A stretch of DNA of 64,000 nucleotides from an uncultured Bacilli bacterium (GCA_947588815.1 CANQAG010000002.1:62001-126000); one strand, 5' to 3'. Shown: positions 26,918 to 36,080, counted from the stretch's first letter. Numbers and translations: made by a program. The notes: generated by a model not told the origin, from the letters alone.

Positions 26918-28969
26918 CTAGAATTCTACGACTTTGATATTTCTTTTTCTAAAAGCAATCGCAATTGATATAATAGCAATTAAACTAGAAAGCAATATCA
27001 TACCAAAATAAGAAAATAACAATAGTGCTAAAGGAGAATGCAAAGGCGCAAATTTAGTCATTAAATCAGCCATAAGATATTTATTTATTAAATCTAAAAT
27101 TTCTAAATAAGGAATGATGGTTATTAGAATGCAAATCGAAGAAATAAGTATTGCTTGATAAATAAATATATTACTCACATCAGTAGCGGTAAGTCCAAGG
27201 GATCGCAGAATTGTAATATTTTTCATTTCCATTTGAATTGAAAAATTCATATATCCGATTAAAGTAAAGATTGAAATGACGAAAAAAACGCCCGCTACAA
27301 CAGAAGTTAATAGTCCATAAACAAGTTTTGAAGATTCATAATTGTATAATGTAAAATCCACTCGACTAGTCGCTTTAACTTCGCTATCTTCATTTTTAAA
27401 TTGTTCTAAAAAAGAATCAACATTAGAAAAGTTATTATTTATAGTAGATACATAGACTTTGCTATATCCTTTCTCATTTGTATTTTGAATCTCTTTAAAG
27501 ACTTTTTCAGAAAAGAATAAGTTATTGTGCATCTCATAAATATCCGAATAAGTATTATAACGAACATATCCTTTTGACGAATCATCATTTTTTATTATTC
27601 TATGAGTATTTATAATTCCAACAATATCAAAAGTAATAGGCTTCATTCCAATTTCATATTTATAATTTAAAGAATAAGTATAAGAATTTATTATGTTTTG
27701 TAATAAATTTAAATCGTCAATATTTTCTAGAGTTAACCACCCAAGTTTATAACAAATATAATTTGTTAAAACAATTTCATAACGATCATTATTTTCAGGC
27801 AATCGTCCAACAAGGTCTAAGCCAAATAAATCTAATTGATTTTGATTTATGGTAGATATATTACGTGTTAAATATTCTTGATTTTTATTAGCACAGTTTA
27901 AAATGGCAGAATTACTGACATATGCATTAAAGTGACCTAAAATAAACAAAGATTCATCATAATAAGATTTAAGCCTCTCTATATCTTCTTCATCAAATCG
28001 CTTTTTACTTTCATTTATAGCTGTGTCATAATCTTCTTTATGTTTAACTCTTTCAAGAGTAAAATATGAAACATTATCACTTTCAATCGCTAATTCTTTT
28101 GCCTTAGATGTGTCATAAGAATAAATGGTCAGTGAAGTCATAAAAACAGATAAAGTTATAATAAACGCAATCAACGTAAAAATTAATTTTGGGAAACTAT
28201 GTTTGATCGTTGCAAGCGATAATTTAATTAAATTTGTATCTTTAAGAAGATGATTATGTTTACCAATCACTAATTTTTCTGGTGTTTCATTGATGATAAA
28301 AGGATTTGTGTCCGAAATCACTTTACCTTCACTAAGAGTAATAGTTCTATCACCATAAGTTTCAGCTAATGTTAAATCGTGACTTACAATGATGACCAAT
28401 CTTTCTTTAGATATATCTTTAAGAATTTCCATAATTTCTTTAGCATTTTTTTGATCAAGAGAACCAGTTGGCTCATCACAAATAATAACCTTTGAATCTT
28501 TAATAAGTGCCCGCGCTATTGCCACTCTTTGTTTTTGACCGCCACTAAGATTGGCTACTTTTTCATGCATCATGTCTTCTGAAAGATTAAGTTTTTTTAA
28601 AATATTACCAAAATTTTCGATACTAATTTTTTTCTTTTGAATTTCTAATCCAAGAACGATATTATTAAATACACTAAAATCATTAATCAAATTTAAACTT
28701 TGAAATATAATCCCAAAGTATTCGCTTCTTAAAGTGGCTAACTCTTTTCTTTTTAATTTTAAACTATCGACATCATCTAATATTACACTTCCTGATGTAG
28801 CCGTATCTTGCAAAGAAATAATATTAAGCAAACTAGATTTTCCTGCGCCACTTTCTCCAACAATAAAACACAATCCATTATTTGGAAAGGATAAATTGAT
28901 ATCTTTTAAAGCATGAACTATTCTTTTTCTATTTTTAAATTCCTTATTAATAGATTGTAATTTTATCAT
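26918..28969 (-). CDS. ABC transporter, ATPase-FtsX permease fusion
   Basis: One 683-residue polypeptide joins a LolD/MacB-type ATPase (about 1-225; Walker A GESGAGKSS, signature LSGGQKQRVAIARAL, Walker B VIICDEPTGSLD) to an FtsX-type permease: one helix near 255-275, a large extracytoplasmic region (about 280-545), and three helices near 555-578, 605-628 and 648-672. This layout is typical of MacB-like exporters and mechanotransmission transporters for peptides or lipoproteins rather than small-molecule importers. GACCTCC-type Shine-Dalgarno complement (GGAGGTC) precedes the ATG. No regulator or partner is adjacent; its substrate is unknown. Confidence 0.9.
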   Translation of the reverse strand: MIKLQSINKEFKNRKRIVHALKDINLSFPNNGLCFIVGESGAGKSSLLNIISLQDTATSGSVILDDVDSLKLKRKELATLRSEYFGIIFQSLNLINDFSVFNNIVLGLEIQKKKISIENFGNILKKLNLSEDMMHEKVANLSGGQKQRVAIARALIKDSKVIICDEPTGSLDQKNAKEIMEILKDISKERLVIIVSHDLTLAETYGDRTITLSEGKVISDTNPFIINETPEKLVIGKHNHLLKDTNLIKLSLATIKHSFPKLIFTLIAFIITLSVFMTSLTIYSYDTSKAKELAIESDNVSYFTLERVKHKEDYDTAINESKKRFDEEDIERLKSYYDESLFILGHFNAYVSNSAILNCANKNQEYLTRNISTINQNQLDLFGLDLVGRLPENNDRYEIVLTNYICYKLGWLTLENIDDLNLLQNIINSYTYSLNYKYEIGMKPITFDIVGIINTHRIIKNDDSSKGYVRYNTYSDIYEMHNNLFFSEKVFKEIQNTNEKGYSKVYVSTINNNFSNVDSFLEQFKNEDSEVKATSRVDFTLYNYESSKLVYGLLTSVVAGVFFVISIFTLIGYMNFSIQMEMKNITILRSLGLTATDVSNIFIYQAILISSICILITIIPYLEILDLINKYLMADLMTKFAPLHSPLALLLFSYFGMILLSSLIAIISIAIAFRKRNIKVVEF

Positions 28970-29379
28970 TTTGACCTCCTATTAATTATAGATAATTGGA
29001 TATTTGTTTATATTTTCTTTAGATATTTAGGGTTCAACTTTTGCCTTAAGTTAAATATAAATTTCTTAAGAAAATTAAATTGTTTCATAAAAATTCACAA
29101 TAGCCAATTTGTAATTGAAATTTTAGACAATATACACTCTCTAAATTTACGGCTATTATAACTATTTCTAAAAGATAAAGTCAAATAATTTAATATTAAC
29201 TATACGCGTGAATAGATTGTCAATAAGTGTCTATTCCCTAACATAATTTATTTTTTAATAACTTTTTTAGATATAAAGATAACCATTACAATAAACTTTA
29301 TAATTCCAAAAACCTATTTGCCCGCACCACATTAAAATATTTCCATATAATATCTTGTATTTAATAAAAGGAGCTTTTT
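28970..29379. other. 410-base divergent AT-rich intergenic region
   Basis: No gene or RNA was recognised. It must carry promoters for the ABC fusion (minus) and the binding protein (plus; TATAAT ends near 29349). A 7-bp inverted repeat GAATAGA/TCTATTC (29210-29216 and 29230-29236) encloses a minus-strand TTGACA (29223-29218), which may be an operator-plus-promoter for the ABC gene; if so, the leader would be about 240 bases. Confidence 0.4.
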
Positions 29380-30375
29380 ATGAAGATAAAATATTTCTTT
29401 TTATCCTTATTAACTTTGCTTTTAATTCCTTTAAGCGGATGCCAAAGTACAAGTTCAAATCGAATTACCATTGCGGAAGTTACTCACTCAATCTTTTATG
29501 CTCCAATGTACGTCGCTAAGGATTTAGGATATTTTGCAGATGAGGGTATCGATATTGACATAATCACCACTCCAGGCGCCGATAAAACGATGGCGGCTTT
29601 GTTGTCTAAAGAAGCCCAAATAGGTTTAATGGGTCCTGAAGCCAGTGTTTACGTCTATCAAAACGGACAAGAAGATTACGCGGTTAATTTTGCGCAACTT
29701 ACCCAAAAGGACGGTTCTTTCATCTTGGGTCGTGATCCAATTGAAAACTTTGATTACACGATGATGCGTGGCAAAACTGTAATCGGTGGTCGTAAAGGCG
29801 GTATGCCTTTGATGATTCTAGAATATGTATTGAAAAATGCCGGTTTAGATATCGGGGAAAACGATCCCACCAAAGAAGTGAATGTTAGAACCGATGTTTC
29901 CTTTGATGCGATGTCAGGAGTTTTTGTCGCCGGAGAATCTGATTTTGTCACTGCTTTTGAGCCGACCGCTTCCCAAGTAGTGCGCTCAGGCAAAGGACAT
30001 ATTCTCACTTCACTTGGCGAAGATTCCGGAATCGTTCCTTACACTTGCTTTTCTTCACTTAAATCCTATATGACAAGTCATGAAGATAATTTAAGAAAGT
30101 TTACAAAGGCCATTCAAAGAGGAATCGATTTTGTCTTAAATCACACTGTCGCGGAAATTATCCCTCATCTTCGCGCTGATTTTCTCTCGAGTGATGATCA
30201 AGAATTAACTAGTGTAATGGAGAACTATCTTGGAATTGAAGCTTGGCCAACTACACTCAAATTTAACGAAAACAACTTTAATAAATTAATCGAAATCGTT
30301 AAACTTGCCGGAGAATTAAGCGAAGATACCATCGTTCCGTATGATAAGTTAGTCACTAACGCTTATATTGCTTAA
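29380..30375 (+). CDS. ABC-type substrate-binding lipoprotein, NMT1/SsuA-like
   Basis: A 331-residue lipoprotein (lipobox LSGC, Cys20-21) of the NMT1/THI5-SsuA-TauA binding-protein family: THSIFYAPMYVAKDLGYFAD near residue 37, then EGIDIDI, and QIGLMGPEASVYV near residue 84. Such proteins capture sulfonates, nitrate, or pyrimidine/thiamine precursors; the ligand cannot be fixed from sequence. No ATPase or permease is adjacent. The only matching pair, SsuB/SsuC-like, lies 26 kb away at 56306-57857, so they are the likely partners. AAAGGAGC precedes the ATG; a strong terminator follows. Confidence 0.88.
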   Translation: MKIKYFFLSLLTLLLIPLSGCQSTSSNRITIAEVTHSIFYAPMYVAKDLGYFADEGIDIDIITTPGADKTMAALLSKEAQIGLMGPEASVYVYQNGQEDYAVNFAQLTQKDGSFILGRDPIENFDYTMMRGKTVIGGRKGGMPLMILEYVLKNAGLDIGENDPTKEVNVRTDVSFDAMSGVFVAGESDFVTAFEPTASQVVRSGKGHILTSLGEDSGIVPYTCFSSLKSYMTSHEDNLRKFTKAIQRGIDFVLNHTVAEIIPHLRADFLSSDDQELTSVMENYLGIEAWPTTLKFNENNFNKLIEIVKLAGELSEDTIVPYDKLVTNAYIA

Positions 30376-30380
30376 AAAAT

Positions 30381-30406
30381 AAAGGTCAGCCAAAGCTGAC
30401 CTTTTT
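30381..30406. terminator. Bidirectional terminator between binding protein and GGGtGRT gene
   Basis: Perfect stem AAAGGTCAGC/GCTGACCTTT with loop CAAA and T/A tracts on both sides. It serves the binding-protein gene (plus) and the convergent GGGtGRT gene (minus). Confidence 0.9.
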
Positions 30407-30444
30407 AATTATTAAATTATTTAAATGTTAAATAAAGCAAATGT

Positions 30445-31446
30445 TTATTTATTTAAAGCTAAATTAACATTAACCGCACAAGCGACAGTCGCGCCGACCA
30501 TCGGGTTATTGCCCATACCAATAAGTCCCATCATTTCAACGTGAGCCGGAACGGAACTTGAACCTGCGAATTGAGCATCGCCATGGACACGTCCTAAAGA
30601 GTCTGTCAAACCGTAAGATGCCGGACCTGCTCCCATATTATCGGGGTGTAAGGTTCTTCCGGTTCCACCACCTGAAGCAACGGAGAAATATTTCTTGCCA
30701 TTATCATAGCACCACTTTTTATAAGTACCGGCAACCAAGTGTTGGAATCTTGTCGGATTAGTGGAGTTTCCGGTAATAGAAACATCAACTTCTTCTTTTC
30801 TCATGATCGCAACGCCTTCAATTACATCGTTTGCGCCATAACATTTAATTTTCGCTCTTTCACCATCGGAGAAAGCTTTTTCTCTTACGACTTTTAATTC
30901 GCTCTTTTCAAAATCATAATCAGTTTCAACATAAGTGAATCCATTGATACGAGAAATGATGTAAGCCGCGTCTTTTCCTAAACCATTTAAAATAACTCTT
31001 AATGGTTCTTTTCTAACTTTATTTGCGGTACGCGCAATACCGATAGCGCCTTCTGCCGCGGCAAAGGATTCATGACCCGCTAAGAAACAGAAACACTTGG
31101 TATCTTCTTCAAGAAGCATCGCACCTAAATTACCATGTCCTAAACCAACTTGACGAGTTTCAGCGACAGAGCCGGGGATACAGAAAGCTTGAAGACCGAT
31201 ACCGATCATTCTTGATGCTTCCGCGGCGCTTTTTGCTTTTTCTTTAAGAGCAATGGCGCAACCTAAAGTGTAAGCCCAAACTGCATTATCGAAAGCAATC
31301 GGTTGTACACCTTTTACAAGTCCTTCAACGTCTAATCCATATTTTAAGCAAAGATCTCGCGCTTCTTCTAAAGAACCGAGATTATATTTTTTTAAGCAAG
31401 CGTTAATACCGTCCATGCGGCGTTCAGAGTTTTCAAACTTAACCAT
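30445..31446 (-). CDS. GGGtGRT-family protein
   Basis: A 333-residue protein of the family named for its motif, seen here as ASGGGTGRTLHPDNMG near residue 261. The chain is soluble, with conserved-looking segments FCFLAGHESFAAAEG and ISITGNSTNPTRF-like (DVSITGNSTNPTRFQ). Biochemical function is not established to my knowledge; members are seen with a NifU-type FeS scaffold, as here with the gene 13 bases upstream. Strong AGGAGGAC ribosome binding site. I infer a role tied to an iron-sulfur or redox process in anaerobes. Confidence 0.9.
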   Translation of the reverse strand: MVKFENSERRMDGINACLKKYNLGSLEEARDLCLKYGLDVEGLVKGVQPIAFDNAVWAYTLGCAIALKEKAKSAAEASRMIGIGLQAFCIPGSVAETRQVGLGHGNLGAMLLEEDTKCFCFLAGHESFAAAEGAIGIARTANKVRKEPLRVILNGLGKDAAYIISRINGFTYVETDYDFEKSELKVVREKAFSDGERAKIKCYGANDVIEGVAIMRKEEVDVSITGNSTNPTRFQHLVAGTYKKWCYDNGKKYFSVASGGGTGRTLHPDNMGAGPASYGLTDSLGRVHGDAQFAGSSSVPAHVEMMGLIGMGNNPMVGATVACAVNVNLALNK

Positions 31447-31459
31447 CTTCTATGTCCTC

Positions 31460-32158
31460 CTATTCCTTTCTCGGATCGATATATTTGACAGCATTATCAA
31501 ACCGTCCGTATTTACCGATACATTTCTCGTAAGCGGTTTTTGGATCTTCACCCTTTTTAATCGCTTCCATCATTTTTCCGAGATTAACATATTGATAACC
31601 GCAGATTTCGTTATTCTCATCAAGCGCACACTTTAAGACATAACCTTCAGCCATTTCAAGGTAACGTGGACCTTTAGCTAAAGTGCCAAACATTGTTCCG
31701 ACTTGACTTCTTAAGCCTTTTCCTAAATCGTCAAGCGAGGAACCGACCGGTAAACCATTTTCTGAAAAAGCGGTTTGAGTACGCCCATACACTAATTGTT
31801 TAAAAATTTCTCTCATCGCCACGTTGATTGCGTCGCAAACCAAATCGGTGTTTAACGCTTCAAGAATGGTTTTGCCTTGAAGAATCTCCGCTGCCATCGC
31901 CGCAGAGTGTGTCATACCCGAGCAACCGATCGTTTCCACTAAAGCTTCGTGAATAACACCTTCTTTAACATTCAAAGTAAGTTTACAAGCACCTTGTTGT
32001 GGTGCACACCATCCAATGCCGTGGCTAAGGCCAGAAACATCGGAAATTTGCTTTGACTTAACCCATTTTCCTTCTTCTGGAATCGGAGCCGGGCCATGAT
32101 CGCAGCCTTTTCTGACGGAACACATTTCGTTAACGTCATTTGTGTAATAAATAGCCAT
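31460..32158 (-). CDS. NifU-like iron-sulfur scaffold-type protein
   Basis: A 232-residue protein whose central part resembles the N-terminal (IscU/NifU) scaffold domain: VETIGCSGMTHSAAMAAEIL near residue 76 and two further cysteine-bearing segments (CSVRKGCDHGP near 13, GWCAPQQGACKL near 49). Scaffold proteins assemble FeS clusters on Cys ligands; this divergent form has more N-terminal cysteines than IscU. It precedes the GGGtGRT gene in a two-gene operon controlled by a palindrome-bearing promoter. No cysteine desulfurase adjoins it. Confidence 0.87.
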   Translation of the reverse strand: MAIYYTNDVNEMCSVRKGCDHGPAPIPEEGKWVKSKQISDVSGLSHGIGWCAPQQGACKLTLNVKEGVIHEALVETIGCSGMTHSAAMAAEILQGKTILEALNTDLVCDAINVAMREIFKQLVYGRTQTAFSENGLPVGSSLDDLGKGLRSQVGTMFGTLAKGPRYLEMAEGYVLKCALDENNEICGYQYVNLGKMMEAIKKGEDPKTAYEKCIGKYGRFDNAVKYIDPRKE

Positions 32159-32204
32159 TATTTATCTTCCTTCCTATTAAAACTATGGTTACAAACCTTT
32201 ACTA

Positions 32205-32221
32205 TTGTGACATAGTCACAA
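32205..32221 (-). promoter_or_regulatory. 17-bp perfect palindrome in the nifU-like/GGGtGRT promoter
   Basis: TTGTGACATAGTCACAA is a 7-3-7 inverted repeat 47 bases before the nifU-like ATG. Reading toward that gene it sits between a possible -35 (TTGAAA) and -10 (CACAAT) 17 bases apart, the position of a repressor operator. The spacing (TTGTGA-N5-TCACAA) is one base short of the Rex and CRP patterns, so the regulator is unknown. Confidence 0.65.
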
Positions 32222-32370
32222 AATATTTTCAATATTTCTGATAACGATTTTATTAGAGTAAAAGTGGCTTGAAACCTTTTTAATCTTATGATAGAAACAA
32301 TGAGAAAATCAGTATTAACTTGAAAATTAATATGCGACAATTTATCATAAAAGCAATCGAGGAACGATGT

Positions 32371-33384
32371 ATGAACAAATTATTTAAAGCATTTATGATG
32401 TTTATCGCGTTATTGTCTCCTGTTGCTGTTCTATCTTCATGTGACAATTTTTCAAATGGTGATAAATTTGTTACTTACCGCAAAGACGGAATTGATTCGT
32501 TTATTGAAATTGATGAGGATGAATTAGAAATACTTTTGTCAACCGAAAAAAACGCTGTACTTTTCGTCGGTTCCAAAGGTTGTAGTTCTTGTTCTAATGC
32601 TAAGCCGATATTTCAAGAAGTGATTAAAGAAAATCAGCTTGTAATTTATTATGTCGAATATAAATCCTTCAATAATTGTATCGAAAAATTAAACTACGAA
32701 AACAATTTTTCAGCGGTAAATCGCACTCCTACATTAGTTTTTGTAAAAGAAGGAAACGAATTTTATCGTGAACAATATAGCAATAATTTTTTAATTGCCG
32801 AAGAAGTCGCTCGAATTCTTTTCGATAAAATCGCTCCAAACGGCCCTTTTTTAGCCAATGACATCTATCGCAAGACGATGGTCAATGATATCACCGGTGT
32901 TGAATATTTGAATGATTATTATACAATCGATTATCTAGCAACCGAATCTTTAGATACCTTAATTCAAGAAAATAAAGCGACGGTTTATTACGCTCGTTCC
33001 ACTTGCAGCGATTGCCAATACTTCGATAAAAATTTTATCTTAGAATACCTTAAATCTTCTTCAAAGAAACTTTATATATTCGATACTATTGAAATTCGCG
33101 AAGATGAAAAATTGTGGGCTTCATTTAAAGCAACTTATCAATTTGACAATTATCGTTCCGGTCGAGTTCCGACAATCGTCACTTATAAAAACGGCATTAA
33201 AGACTCGATGATCGTTTACGTAAATGACGAGATAGTCAAAAATGACGATGGCAAATACGAAGTTATCGACTCTTTTTATAACGATTTAATCGGATTAACC
33301 GGAGATAGTTTTTTAGAAGTCTATGAAGCATGCGCTTCATTTCAACATCCACTCATAAAAGATTATTTGGACAATAACTTATAA
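32371..33384 (+). CDS. Lipoprotein with two thioredoxin-like CxxC domains
   Basis: A 337-residue lipoprotein (lipobox LSSC, Cys24) with two thioredoxin-like modules, each with its own redox motif: FVGSKGCSSCSNAKPIF near residue 72 and YYARSTCSDCQYFDKNF near 215. Both carry downstream cis-Pro-type segments (NRTPTLVFV, GRVPTIVTY). The N-terminal half resembles bacteriocin-transport-accessory-like thioredoxins. It probably reduces or shuffles disulfides outside the membrane; no electron donor (CcdA/DsbD) is nearby. The start is ATG 32371 with GAGGAACG; the longer frame to 32320 lacks a signal. Divergent from the nifU-like gene. Confidence 0.85.
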   Translation: MNKLFKAFMMFIALLSPVAVLSSCDNFSNGDKFVTYRKDGIDSFIEIDEDELEILLSTEKNAVLFVGSKGCSSCSNAKPIFQEVIKENQLVIYYVEYKSFNNCIEKLNYENNFSAVNRTPTLVFVKEGNEFYREQYSNNFLIAEEVARILFDKIAPNGPFLANDIYRKTMVNDITGVEYLNDYYTIDYLATESLDTLIQENKATVYYARSTCSDCQYFDKNFILEYLKSSSKKLYIFDTIEIREDEKLWASFKATYQFDNYRSGRVPTIVTYKNGIKDSMIVYVNDEIVKNDDGKYEVIDSFYNDLIGLTGDSFLEVYEACASFQHPLIKDYLDNNL

Positions 33385-33511
33385 TTAATAAGCACTAAAA
33401 TTTCCTTTTTAACTATTTTGAAAAAGCATTATTTTTGATTTGCTTTATCAAACTATCACTCCTATAATAATAACTTGGAAAAAGTACATATATACTTTTA
33501 GGAGGCTTTTT

Positions 33512-34861
33512 ATGAACACAATTGTTATGATAGCTATCATGATGATTTTGGGAATGCTTTCTACAAGACTAATGAAGGTTTTAAAACTTCCAAACGTTAC
33601 CGGATATCTTATCGTCGGTCTTATAATTGGAATCCTCGTTAATCCTGCAACAAGTTTTTTGCCAAAAGAATTCTTAGATAACTTAGGAATGAAAGAAACG
33701 ATCGATGGGCTAGGAATCATATCCGATGTTGCCCTTGGCTTTATCGCTTATTCAATCGGTGTGGAATTTAAACTGAGCCATATTAAAGAACTCGGCAAAA
33801 ATATCGTAATTATCACTTTTTTCCAGGCGGTTACAACTACGATTCTCGTCGACCTTGCTTTGATAATCATCGGAACTCCACTACCGACAGCGCTATGTTT
33901 AGGCGCTATCGCCACTGCAACGGCTCCTGCCGCGACATTGATGGTTGTTCGTCAATATAAGGCACGTGGTCCTTTAGTTAACACCTTACTTCCTGTCGTC
34001 GCTTTTGACGATGCCATTGGGTTAATGATTTTTGCGGTTTCGTTATCAATTGCCAAAGTTTTAAGCGATGATTCGGCAGCGATAACTTTCCAAGCCATCG
34101 CATTAGAACCTCTTTGTGAAATTCTCTTCTCATTAGTGATCGGTTTTGTCGTCGGTCTTATTCTCGCCTTATCGATGAAATTCTTTAAATCGCGGGCATC
34201 TCGTTTATCGCTAATGATTTCAGCGGTCTTGCTTTGTACCGGTCTTTCATTAAACAAATTTGATTTTTTCGGTGCATTTCACTTCCAACTTTCAAGTCTA
34301 CTTACATGTATGATGGTCGGCGCGGCCTTTGTCAATTTCCGAGAAGATGCCACAAAAATTATCGAAGGTACCGAAAGATGGACTCCCCCGCTTTTTATGA
34401 TGTTTTTCGTTCTTTCGGGAGCCGAACTTGATATAACCTTAATCGCCAGTGCCGGAATTATCTTTATAGTCTACGTCGTTGTTCGTTGCATCGGAAAATA
34501 TTTCGGGGCTTTCTTGGGTGGCGTTGTCGCCAAATCCGACAAAGCAACTAGAAACTACCTCGGTTTGACTTTATTTCCGCAAGCCGGTGTTGCAATCGGA
34601 ATGGCAGGCATCGTCGCCAATGAATTAGCGGGCGATGTCGGAAATCGCATTAAGGCCGTCGTATTATGTGCAACACTTGTCTATGAATTATTCGGACCGG
34701 TCATCACTAAAATCGCTCTTAACAAAGCCGGTGAAATTCCAACTCCAGAGCAATTAGAAGCCGAACAACACATGAAAGATTTGGCCTTAGATCATTCTCA
34801 CGCTCAAGAAAAATCAAGTGGTCTTACTGATCGACAGTTCACTCCTAATTCCAACAAATAA
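33512..34861 (+). CDS. Cation:proton antiporter (CPA2/KefB type)
   Basis: A 449-residue polytopic membrane protein of the monovalent cation:proton antiporter family, with about 12 hydrophobic helices, starting MNTIVMIAIMMILGMLSTRL. Typical features: LKLPNVTGYLIVGLIIGIL, and the charged-core helix FDDAIGLMIFAVSL near residue 165, which has the Asp-Asp of proton-coupled antiporters. There is no C-terminal TrkA domain; the tail is a short hydrophilic stretch. It likely exchanges Na+ or K+ for H+. ATG 33512 follows AGGAGGC; the upstream frame has no such signal. Confidence 0.9.
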   Translation: MNTIVMIAIMMILGMLSTRLMKVLKLPNVTGYLIVGLIIGILVNPATSFLPKEFLDNLGMKETIDGLGIISDVALGFIAYSIGVEFKLSHIKELGKNIVIITFFQAVTTTILVDLALIIIGTPLPTALCLGAIATATAPAATLMVVRQYKARGPLVNTLLPVVAFDDAIGLMIFAVSLSIAKVLSDDSAAITFQAIALEPLCEILFSLVIGFVVGLILALSMKFFKSRASRLSLMISAVLLCTGLSLNKFDFFGAFHFQLSSLLTCMMVGAAFVNFREDATKIIEGTERWTPPLFMMFFVLSGAELDITLIASAGIIFIVYVVVRCIGKYFGAFLGGVVAKSDKATRNYLGLTLFPQAGVAIGMAGIVANELAGDVGNRIKAVVLCATLVYELFGPVITKIALNKAGEIPTPEQLEAEQHMKDLALDHSHAQEKSSGLTDRQFTPNSNK

Positions 34862-34876
34862 ACATAATTACCAATT

Positions 34877-34909
34877 ACTTCCGCTTGAAAATCAGGCGGA
34901 AGTTTTTTT
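34877..34909 (+). terminator. Intrinsic terminator after the antiporter
   Basis: Stem ACTTCCGC/GCGGAAGT with an 11-base loop and T7, 16 bases after the stop. Confidence 0.88.
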
Positions 34910-34935
34910 ATATTGTTAACGAAGGGGGAATTAAT

Positions 34936-35727
34936 ATGAATCAAAAATATATTGCTACGGGAATCCTTATTATCTCTACCATGGTTTCAGGAATAACGTG
35001 TAATCCTTACGAAGCGTTTGCCACGGAGCTTTTAGCTCAAAATGATATTAATGAAACGAATACCACAGCCACATCCAAAGAAGAAACTTTTGAATCATCT
35101 TCTAACAATAATTTAAATGAAATTCATACGACCGATTCTTTAACCGATTGTGAATCTTCGCTTAATAATCATTATCAATTTCATAATCGTTATCGTCTAT
35201 ACATTAATCCTTCCGTACAGTATCACAATGCCTACTATGGTAATCTTGGAACCGAAGGACGTCATATGAATGATATCGCTCATTATCTTGATAATTTACT
35301 TAAAGAACAGACAAATCTTATCGTTAAATGCAACTACGATCACAACGACGAACAAAAGGCTTTAAGTTTATCACAATCCGTCGCCGACAGTAACGCTTTT
35401 AATGCCGACTTTCATTTGGCGCTTCATTCTAATGCCGGAGGTGGAAGTGGTTCTGAAATTTGGACTTCCGCTAAAGATGAATCCAAATCTTTTGCTAAAT
35501 CAGTACTTGATGCTGTCAATCAATTACTTCCCTTTCCTTCACGAGGAAGTAAAGATTGCAAAAACACTTTGTACGAAATAAAAAACACTAAAGCCACAAG
35601 CATTCTTTTAGAAGTTTTGTTCCACGATGATAAAAGTCAAGCGGAATTTATTATCACTCACAAAAGAGAAATCGCTCAAAAACTTTTTGAAGGCATAATA
35701 AAATATTTATCTTCAATCGACAATTAA
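34936..35727 (+). CDS. Secreted N-acetylmuramoyl-L-alanine amidase (Amidase_3)
   Basis: A zinc amidase of the Amidase_3 family that splits the muramoyl-Ala bond of peptidoglycan. It starts at ATG 34936 (AAGGGGGAA before it) with a hydrophobic signal segment, perhaps a lipoprotein type (SGITC), then a Ser/Thr/Asn-rich linker to about residue 75. The catalytic part shows INPSVQYHNAYYG, EGRHMNDIAHYL (Glu ligand), FHLALHSNAGGGSGSEIW (His ligand) and LLEVLFHDD with the catalytic Glu. The first-ligand segment is less typical than the HxGG of CwlC-like enzymes. It could act in spore-wall or daughter-cell turnover; context gives no direct support. Confidence 0.87.
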   Translation: MNQKYIATGILIISTMVSGITCNPYEAFATELLAQNDINETNTTATSKEETFESSSNNNLNEIHTTDSLTDCESSLNNHYQFHNRYRLYINPSVQYHNAYYGNLGTEGRHMNDIAHYLDNLLKEQTNLIVKCNYDHNDEQKALSLSQSVADSNAFNADFHLALHSNAGGGSGSEIWTSAKDESKSFAKSVLDAVNQLLPFPSRGSKDCKNTLYEIKNTKATSILLEVLFHDDKSQAEFIITHKREIAQKLFEGIIKYLSSIDN

Positions 35728-35749
35728 AAAAAGCCCTTTTTGGGCTTTT
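35726..35749. terminator. Bidirectional terminator
   Basis: AAAAGCCC-ttttt-GGGCTTTT hairpin between the amidase (plus) and the small gene on the minus strand, with T tracts either way. Confidence 0.85.
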
Positions 35750-35969
35750 ATCTTTTCTTATAATCTTTAAGTATTTTTTTCATCTCATCGACACTCATCG
35801 AACGAATATACGGAACTTTGGTGTAAGTGACTTCATAGTTTTCGTGTGAAAGTTTTCTTTCATCATCGAAAATTCCGTATTCGTCAGCGATTTCATAGGG
35901 ATCTCCTTCAATACCTAATTCTTTCATTGCGATAATCAAATTTTGAAAGCTACGATCTTGTTCATTCAT
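35748..35969 (-). CDS. Small uncharacterised protein
   Basis: A 73-residue charged, soluble protein (MNEQDRSFQNLIIAMKEL start, basic ILKDYKKR end). No family recognised. It is preceded by GAGGTGATA and followed by the bidirectional terminator, consistent with a real single-gene transcript. Confidence 0.65.
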   Translation of the reverse strand: MNEQDRSFQNLIIAMKELGIEGDPYEIADEYGIFDDERKLSHENYEVTYTKVPYIRSMSVDEMKKILKDYKKR

Positions 35970-36025
35970 AGTATCACCTCGCTAATAGTATAAACAATAA
36001 CTTAAAATCCTATCCAAAGAGCCGT

Positions 36026-36053
36026 TTGTTTTAAATTGTAATTATGATATGAT
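36026..36053 (+). promoter_or_regulatory. Likely promoter of the cytoplasmic GH13 gene
   Basis: TTGTTT (36026-36031) and extended -10 TGA-TATGAT (36048-36053) with a 16-base spacer, about 28 bases before the ATG. Confidence 0.5.
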
Positions 36054-36080
36054 GTGATTGTTAGAACTAGGAGAACTATT

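Noticed and set aside
29210-29236. GAATAGA/TCTATTC as a proven operator of the ABC fusion gene.
   Set aside because: It is a short inverted repeat in AT-rich DNA 240 bases from the gene; only mentioned as possible.
32205-32221. Rex or CRP/FNR binding site upstream of the nifU-like gene.
   Set aside because: Spacing between TTGTGA and TCACAA is 5, whereas both Rex and CRP use 6; reported only as a palindrome of unknown regulator.
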